A stretch of 10,141 bases of DNA from Nitrospira sp. Its GTDB lineage: Bacteria > Nitrospirota > Nitrospiria > Nitrospirales > Nitrospiraceae. Shown piece by piece: positions 6,015 to 10,141 of the stretch. The notes below the pieces were generated by a model. The model had not been told where the DNA came from and ran no database searches. It worked only from the letters and a program-made list of their open reading frames with translations. Position 1 is the stretch's first letter. Each line of letters starts with the position of its first letter. The position numbers were made by a program, and so were the translations under genes. The stretch is from positions 1-10,141 of the forward strand of contig JANYAJ010000503.1 in assembly GCA_025361385.1 (NCBI GenBank). The letters are read 5' to 3'.

Positions 6015-6482
6015 TCATTCCCCTGGCTCCTTACTGCCAAGACCTTTCATGCCTGACGCCTCAGATTTTTTCACGGCCAGCGTCAATTCTTTGTTCAACA
6101 CCTGGTCGAGCACGCCGTTCACGAACTTCGACGCTTCGTCATCGCCGAAGCTTTTCGCCAATTCGACGGCTTCATTCATCGTCACCCTGGCCGGCACATC
6201 ATCCATCCACATGAGTTCATAGACGCCGGCACGCAGAATATTGCGGTCGACGATCGGCATGCGACTGATCTTCCAATTGGTGGCGTATTTCGTGATGAGG
6301 GCATCCAGCTCTGGCTTCTGCTCCAAGACCCCCGCCACGAGCCGTTCCGCAAAGGCCCGCGCCTCTCCAGAAGCCTCGTTCTCTTTCCAAAATACATCCA
6401 GCCACAGACCTGACTTGCCGTGAATATCGTATTGAAACAAAATCTGGAGCGCGCGCTCCCTGGCTTGATGGCGTGTTCCCAT
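6015..6482 (-). CDS. nusB: Transcription antitermination factor NusB
   Basis: NusB binds the boxA RNA element together with NusE (ribosomal protein S10) and keeps RNA polymerase from terminating, mainly in rRNA operons. The 155-residue, all-helical protein has the typical motifs. [16 protein letters not shown] (4-19) is the N-terminal RNA-binding helix. [12 protein letters not shown] (79-90) and [20 protein letters not shown] (102-121) follow, then NGVLDQVL. The C-terminal 20 residues ([18 protein letters not shown]) extend past the core. Only 2 bp separate its ATG from the ribH stop, a ribH-nusB pairing common in bacteria that implies co-transcription and probably translational coupling. Confidence 0.96.
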   Translation of the reverse strand: MGTRHQARERALQILFQYDIHGKSGLWLDVFWKENEASGEARAFAERLVAGVLEQKPELDALITKYATNWKISRMPIVDRNILRAGVYELMWMDDVPARVTMNEAVELAKSFGDDEASKFVNGVLDQVLNKELTLAVKKSEASGMKGLGSKEPGE

Positions 6483-6484
6483 GG

Positions 6485-7030
6485 CTAGGCCTTGGGCTTC
6501 CGCGGCGCCCGCTTCTTGGCTCGCTGGACTCGTGGGATTGCGACACGAGACTGCGTCTCCTCGTCCATCCGTAACAGACGCATCACCGTCGCCATCTCAA
6601 TCGCAGACTTGGCCGCTTCACCCCCACGGTTAAACTTCGTCGGCTCAGCCCGCTCAATCGCCTGCGCGATCGTATGCGTCGTCAGGACGCCGAAGATCAT
6701 CGGCACGTCGGCATCCAGCGCCGCCTGCCCAATCCCGCGGCTCACCTCCGCACTGATGTAGTCGAAATGCGGCGTGTCGCCGCGAATGACCGCCCCGAGA
6801 CAAATCACCGCATTGAACTGCTTCGTCCGCGCCATGGCCCTCGCCACCAAAGGAATCTCGAAAGCCCCAGGCACCCGCACCACCTCGATGTCGTCGGCCT
6901 TGACCCCATGCGAAGTCAGCCCCTCCACGCAGGAACTCAGCAGCTTACTCGTGACGAACTTATTGAACTTCGCGACCACAATCCCGAACCGCAATCCCGT
7001 CGCATCCTGAGAACCTTTGCGAAGCTTCAT
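6485..7030 (-). CDS. ribH: 6,7-dimethyl-8-ribityllumazine synthase
   Basis: RibH condenses 5-amino-6-ribitylamino-uracil with 3,4-dihydroxy-2-butanone 4-phosphate (made by the upstream RibBA) to form the lumazine precursor of riboflavin. Motifs are FGIVVAKFN (15-23), [10 protein letters not shown] (53-62) and [14 protein letters not shown] (79-92), with the catalytic His88 at its usual number. The core ends near residue 155. A 26-residue tail (MDEETQSRV... then [12 protein letters not shown]) makes the protein longer than the usual 150-160 residues and strongly basic at its end. TAAGGA precedes the ATG at 7030 by about 8 nt. A repeat element fills most of the 152-bp gap to ribBA. Many lumazine synthases assemble into 60-subunit shells; I infer nothing about this one's assembly. 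Confidence 0.96.
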   Translation of the reverse strand: MKLRKGSQDATGLRFGIVVAKFNKFVTSKLLSSCVEGLTSHGVKADDIEVVRVPGAFEIPLVARAMARTKQFNAVICLGAVIRGDTPHFDYISAEVSRGIGQAALDADVPMIFGVLTTHTIAQAIERAEPTKFNRGGEAAKSAIEMATVMRLLRMDEETQSRVAIPRVQRAKKRAPRKPKA

Positions 7031-7060
7031 GTACTAATTCCTTACTCAACGACAATGACA

Positions 7061-7181
7061 GGCTGCTCAAAATGGTCATCCAGCAAGGCCACAGGCGAGA
7101 AACGACCGGAGGCGCACCTTCCAGGGTACGTTGAGGATCGTTTTGAGCCGAGAACGAAGCTGGGGGCCATTTTCAGCAGCC
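7061..7181. repeat. MITE-like element, copy B (inverted relative to copy A)
   Basis: The ends GGCTGCTCAAAATGGTC (7061-7077) and GGCCATTTTCAGCAGCC (7165-7181) are complementary at 15 of 17 positions. Reverse-complemented, it aligns along its whole length with the element at 2467-2590. Shared blocks are at 7149-7163 (CCAGCTTCGTTCTCG on the minus strand) and 7124-7136. The central hairpin is kept with altered sequence: minus-strand CGTACC (7125-7130) pairs with GGTGCG (7113-7118), using one G-U pair. It begins 1 bp beyond the ribBA stop codon, between ribBA and ribH. It encodes nothing. Confidence 0.75.
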
Positions 7182-7182
7182 G

Positions 7183-8391
7183 TTATACCTTCTTTAAAAT
7201 GTGCCCCATCTTATTTTTTTTCGTCCGCAGATACTTCACATTCGCCGCACCGGGTTGAATCTCGATCGACACACGCTCAACCACTTTCAATCCATACCCC
7301 TCGATGCCGACGATCTTGCGAGGATTGTTCGTGATGAGCCGGATCTGGTGCAGCCCGAGATTCACGAGGATCTGTGCCCCCACACCGTAATCGCGCAGGT
7401 CCGCTTTAAATCCCAACTGGAGATTCGCCTCGACCGTATCGCACCCCTGATCTTGCAACCCATAGGCTCTGATCTTGTTCAGCAGACCGATACCGCGGCC
7501 CTCTTGATTGAGATAGAGCAGGACCCCGCGCCCTTCCTTTTGAATCACTTCCATCGCCTTATGAAGCTGGTCTCGGCAGTCACAACGGATGGAGCCCAAC
7601 GCATCGGCCGTTAAACAGCCTGAATGCACGCGGACCAATGTCGGCTCCCCGCTATCGACGCGCCCTTTCACCAAGGCAATATGCGTAATGCCGTCCACTT
7701 CATTTTCGAACGCCACCGCCTCGAAATCACCAAACGTCGTCGGCAGCCGTGCACTGGCCATCCGCCGCACAAACGTCTCGCGCTGCATGCGGTACTCGAT
7801 GAGCGCCTTGATCGTGACCATCTTCAGCTTGTGCGCCTTGGCAAACTTCGTCAGCTCCGGCACCCGCGCCATGGTGCCATCCTCGTTCATAATTTCGCAG
7901 ATCACACCGGCAGGAGTGAGCCCGGCCAACCGCGCCAAATCGACAGACCCCTCCGTCTGCCCCGCGCGCTTCAGCACGCCGCCTTGCTGCGCCTTCAACG
8001 GAAAAATATGGCCGGGCTTTGCCAGGTCGCTCGGCTTCGCCTTCGGGTCGATGGCGACGTGAATCGTCGTCGCCCGATCCGCCGCAGAAATTCCCGTCGT
8101 AATATCTTTCCGCGCATCGATGGACACGGTAAACGCCGTCCCGAACGTGGCGGTATTCTCGGCCGCCTGCTGCGGCAACTGCAGTTCTTCGACTCGCTGG
8201 GGAGTCAGCGCGAGACAGATCAACCCACGGGCATGTTTGGCCATGAAATTGACAGCCTGGGGCGTGACATGCTCGGCGGCAATCACGAGATCGCCTTCGT
8301 TCTCTCGATCTTCGTCATCGACGAGGATGATGAACTTCCCCTTCTTAATGTCTTTAATCGCGTCTTCAATACTGTGAAATGGAGTGGCCAT
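7183..8391 (-). CDS. ribBA: Bifunctional 3,4-dihydroxy-2-butanone 4-phosphate synthase / GTP cyclohydrolase II
   Basis: This fused enzyme starts both branches of riboflavin synthesis, acting on ribulose 5-phosphate and on GTP. The RibB domain (about 1-203) shows [12 protein letters not shown] (25-36), GHIFPL (127-132) and [14 protein letters not shown] (159-172). The RibA domain (about 208-402) carries the zinc cysteines Cys259, Cys270 and Cys272 (C-x10-C-x-C), then [10 protein letters not shown] (294-303), [17 protein letters not shown] (326-342) and TNNPRKI. The length of 402 is typical, and both halves look catalytically complete. The ATG at 8391 has no clear Shine-Dalgarno. The 99-bp leader contains none of the conserved FMN-riboswitch blocks I know. 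The gene follows the transporter on the same strand and probably leads the biosynthetic run. Confidence 0.97.
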   Translation of the reverse strand: MATPFHSIEDAIKDIKKGKFIILVDDEDRENEGDLVIAAEHVTPQAVNFMAKHARGLICLALTPQRVEELQLPQQAAENTATFGTAFTVSIDARKDITTGISAADRATTIHVAIDPKAKPSDLAKPGHIFPLKAQQGGVLKRAGQTEGSVDLARLAGLTPAGVICEIMNEDGTMARVPELTKFAKAHKLKMVTIKALIEYRMQRETFVRRMASARLPTTFGDFEAVAFENEVDGITHIALVKGRVDSGEPTLVRVHSGCLTADALGSIRCDCRDQLHKAMEVIQKEGRGVLLYLNQEGRGIGLLNKIRAYGLQDQGCDTVEANLQLGFKADLRDYGVGAQILVNLGLHQIRLITNNPRKIVGIEGYGLKVVERVSIEIQPGAANVKYLRTKKNKMGHILKKV

Positions 8392-8445
8392 AATTTTGCT
8401 GGTCGCTATTCAATGGGGGCACGTTGTACGGGAGGATCAATTTAT

Positions 8446-8469
8446 CATTTCACATTGCACATTTGACAT
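8446..8469. repeat. Short word repeat upstream of ribBA
   Basis: Variants of CACATT follow each other closely: CATTTCACATTGCACATTTGACAT is broken into CATTT, CACATT, CACATTT and ACAT units. The unit occurs about three times in 24 bp, in the 99-bp gap between the transporter and ribBA. No terminator or riboswitch was recognised in the rest of this gap. Confidence 0.4.
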
Positions 8470-8490
8470 GGTTTTTTTGGCCCTTCACGG

Positions 8491-9720
8491 TCAACGGGAA
8501 AAACGGCCCTCTGCATCCATAGGCTGAGTCAATCGCTGTGCCCGTCGTTCTGCCAACAGCACGGTGCCCCAGGCGCAAGCCGCGGCGGCGGCAAAGAGCC
8601 ACAGGCCGGCTCGATAGGAGCCAGTAACCTCTTTCAGCGTTCCCAGCCAGAGAGGCAAGAGAAACCCTCCAACCCCGCCCGCCGCCCCGACGATCCCAGA
8701 GGCAAGACCGATCTGTTTGGGAAACCATTCCGAGGCCAACTGGAGAATCACTCCATTGCCGACCCCCATGGCTCCCACGGCTGCGACGATCAGCCCGACG
8801 GCGACCGTGACATCCGTAACGTGGCCCAGCACCGCGACCAAGCCTGCGACGAAAGGCAAGGACAATAAGAGAGTTCGCAACCCCCCGATCCGGTCAGCGG
8901 CATGACCGCCAAGCGGGCGGATGAGACTGCCCACCAATCCACACAAGGCGGCAATCGAGCCGGCAGCAATGCCATCTACGTGGTACTGCTCGTGGAAGAA
9001 GAGCGGCAGCATGCTACAGAACCCGACAAACCCACCGAACGTCACGGCATACAGCCCGCAGAGCCAATAGGCTTTCGGGTGCCGGACCATCAGGGCCACA
9101 TTGTGCCACCAATGGGTATCGCGTTCGGCCCGCCGGCTCTGCCGATCGTCACGCACGAAGAATACGAATACGGCCAGACTAAGAAGAATCGGCAGCACCA
9201 TCCATCCAAATACGGCATGCCATCCGCTCGTCGCCGCAATCCGTGGCGCACAAAAAAGAATCAACACGGTGCCGACATTCCCCGACGCCACGATGCCCAG
9301 CACCAACCCTTGATGGGCAGGCGGATAGGTCCGGCCCGCCATCGGCAGGGTCACTGCAAAGCTCGCCCCTGCGATACCGAGCAAAAACGCGACCGCGAGC
9401 AGCTCAACATAACTATGAACGCCCAACCACCCCCAGACGACGACCGCCAACTCGCCCACCAGAATGAGTATTCCCGTCGGCTTCGCCCCGTACCAATCGC
9501 TGCTCCAACCGGCCAGCACCCGGAGCAGCGCACCACCCAACATCGGGAGCGCGACGATCACTGCCGTCTGCGTACCGGTCAACTGCAGACTGTCCGCGAG
9601 CACAATGCTCAGGGCGCCAAGCAGCAGCCACACCATGAAGCTGACCGCGAGATGCAGCCACGATCCAATCAATGTGGGCCAATGGCCCTTCGCCAATGCG
9701 GTCAGGATGTCCGTCACCAT
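8491..9720 (-). CDS. MFS nitrate/nitrite transporter, NarK/NasA type
   Basis: This is a 12-helix major facilitator of the nitrate/nitrite porter family, placed in the inner membrane. The first half has LPMLGGALLRVLAGWSSDWY with Arg67 in helix 2, and GIVASGNVGT (142-151), which resembles the nitrate signature. The second half has GFVGFCSMLPLFFHEQY, GSLIRPLGGHAADRIGG with Arg268, and the second signature GIVGAAGGVGGF. The paired arginines bind the anion in NarK. I chose the ATG at 9720 (409 residues) because GGAG lies 7 nt before it; the in-frame ATG at 9726 would leave that site only 1 nt away. Nitrate/nitrite transport suits a nitrite oxidiser, either as substrate supply, product export or assimilation. 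The exact substrate and direction cannot be read from sequence. Confidence 0.85.
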   Translation of the reverse strand: MVTDILTALAKGHWPTLIGSWLHLAVSFMVWLLLGALSIVLADSLQLTGTQTAVIVALPMLGGALLRVLAGWSSDWYGAKPTGILILVGELAVVVWGWLGVHSYVELLAVAFLLGIAGASFAVTLPMAGRTYPPAHQGLVLGIVASGNVGTVLILFCAPRIAATSGWHAVFGWMVLPILLSLAVFVFFVRDDRQSRRAERDTHWWHNVALMVRHPKAYWLCGLYAVTFGGFVGFCSMLPLFFHEQYHVDGIAAGSIAALCGLVGSLIRPLGGHAADRIGGLRTLLLSLPFVAGLVAVLGHVTDVTVAVGLIVAAVGAMGVGNGVILQLASEWFPKQIGLASGIVGAAGGVGGFLLPLWLGTLKEVTGSYRAGLWLFAAAAACAWGTVLLAERRAQRLTQPMDAEGRFSR

Positions 9721-9744
9721 ACCCATGCTCCGATAGAATCCAGC

Positions 9745-9774
9745 ACTATAGGGGACCCTCTTTCATTCGTGCAA
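9745..9774 (-). promoter_or_regulatory. Candidate sigma-70-type promoter of the transporter gene
   Basis: On the minus strand TATAGT (9750-9745; five of six match TATAAT) lies 18 nt downstream of TTGCAC (9774-9769; three of six match TTGACA). It would start transcription about 20 nt before the chosen ATG at 9720. The -10 is good, but the -35 is poor and the spacing is long. Confidence 0.4.
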
Positions 9775-9867
9775 GGGAACGAGGACGTACCGCCACAGCA
9801 AGCGATCGACCGACCGGTGAATACTGAAGGAACGATCGTGTCCTTCTTCAGCGCTCAGCGCTTCCCG

Positions 9868-9887
9868 GCTGGCGCATTTTTTCAGCA
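9868..9887. repeat. Possible solo end of the MITE-like family
   Basis: The 20 bases GCTGGCGCATTTTTTCAGCA match the end of copy A (reverse complement of 2471-2490) at 18 of 20 positions. No matching opposite end was found to the left, towards 9770, so this would be a truncated copy. It sits directly upstream of the sigma-32-like gene and may be chance or decay. Confidence 0.4.
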
Positions 9888-9905
9888 CTCCGCTGACGGT
9901 TCTTT

Positions 9906-10141
9906 ATGATAATCTCGCCCGTTATGAGTCCGCGCGACAAAGATCTCGACAAAGAACCGCTCGAACCCGAGGTCCTGGACCCGTCCGAGGAGGAGATCTC
10001 CGAGATCAGCCCGCCTCCCGAAGCCTCTCACGGTGCAACTCCTGACGGCACGCATGCCGCCGATATCACGGCCGTGGTGCCGGTTACGGCGCTCCAGCAA
10101 TACCTGGCTGAAGTCCGGCGCTATCCCTACCTGTCCAAAGA
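9906..10141 (+). CDS. rpoH: RNA polymerase sigma-32-type (heat shock) sigma factor, N-terminal part, cut by window edge
   Basis: Only 78 codons are visible. An acidic, low-complexity lead (EPLEPEVLDPSEEEISEI, prolines and glutamates) is followed by VTALQQYLAEVRRYPYLSKE at the edge. This last block is the sigma region 1.2 pattern, as in the L-x-x-Y-L-x-E-(I/V)-R-R-Y-P-x-L-(S/T)-x-E of sigma-32-type factors. If so, it directs RNA polymerase to stress promoters. Two starts are possible, the ATG at 9906 or at 9924 (MSPRDK...); neither has a recognisable Shine-Dalgarno. It is divergent from the transporter gene with a 185-bp gap. RpoH is the best guess, but the diagnostic regions 2 and 4 lie outside the window, so another group 3 sigma factor is possible. 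Confidence 0.7.
   Translation, partial: MIISPVMSPRDKDLDKEPLEPEVLDPSEEEISEISPPPEASHGATPDGTHAADITAVVPVTALQQYLAEVRRYPYLSK

Noticed and set aside
7624..8466. Long plus-strand open frame (280 codons) opposite ribBA
   Set aside because: It is antisense to a protein with all RibB and RibA motifs. Its composition is Arg/His-rich and matches no family.
8392..8490. FMN riboswitch before ribBA
   Set aside because: I looked for the conserved RFN blocks in the 99-bp leader and found none; the space is also too short for a complete element plus expression platform.
8470..8490. Intrinsic terminator for the transporter near a T-run
   Set aside because: The T-run is on the plus strand, whereas the gene is on the minus strand, and no good GC stem precedes it in the right direction.
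8902..9909. Long plus-strand open frame (335 codons) opposite the transporter
   Set aside because: It is antisense to a clear MFS porter. Its product is rich in Arg, His, Pro and Gln, typical of a shadow frame, and has no recognisable domain.

Overview
The window looks like chromosomal DNA from Nitrospira or a close relative (phylum Nitrospirota). The main evidence is an exported, pentameric-type chlorite dismutase whose mature numbering matches the Nitrospira defluvii enzyme as I remember it (haem His160, distal Arg173). A nitrate/nitrite-type MFS porter nearby fits a nitrite oxidiser. This assignment comes from protein recall and not from a database search.

Thirteen of the fourteen genes lie on the minus strand, so the layout is best read from right to left. 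At 9906-10141 a plus-strand gene, the start of a sigma-32-like factor, runs off the right edge. It is divergent from a NarK/NasA-type porter (8491-9720) that has its own candidate promoter. Next comes a biosynthetic run: ribBA, ribH, nusB, purB, cld, purC, a 78-residue membrane protein, purS and purQ. Left of purQ the sequence becomes AT-richer and looks accessory. It holds a 164-residue membrane protein of unknown function and then a ParE-type toxin-antitoxin pair whose toxin is cut by the left edge.

The biosynthetic genes belong together. PurS, PurQ, PurC and PurB are purine biosynthesis enzymes, RibBA consumes the purine product GTP to start riboflavin synthesis, and RibH makes the next ring. 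NusB, a transcription antitermination factor, follows RibH almost without a gap. The odd member is cld, an exported haem enzyme whose ATG overlaps the purB stop by 4 bp (ATGA), so its translation is probably coupled to a purine gene.

The spacers are the least explained part. Where genes touch there is nothing, but every larger gap in the run contains repeats. One family is a 121-124 bp element with imperfect terminal inverted repeats (2467-2590, and inverted at 7061-7181, with a possible solo end at 9868-9887). A second family is a 96-nt hairpin present twice in the same orientation (2634-2729 and 3004-3099). Its core is conserved, while its outer arms differ in sequence but keep 21-22 base pairs. 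Three other spacers hold short shuffled word repeats. No CRISPR array, tRNA, rRNA, insertion sequence with a transposase, or recognisable riboswitch was seen. No gene-free stretch exceeds 300 bases.
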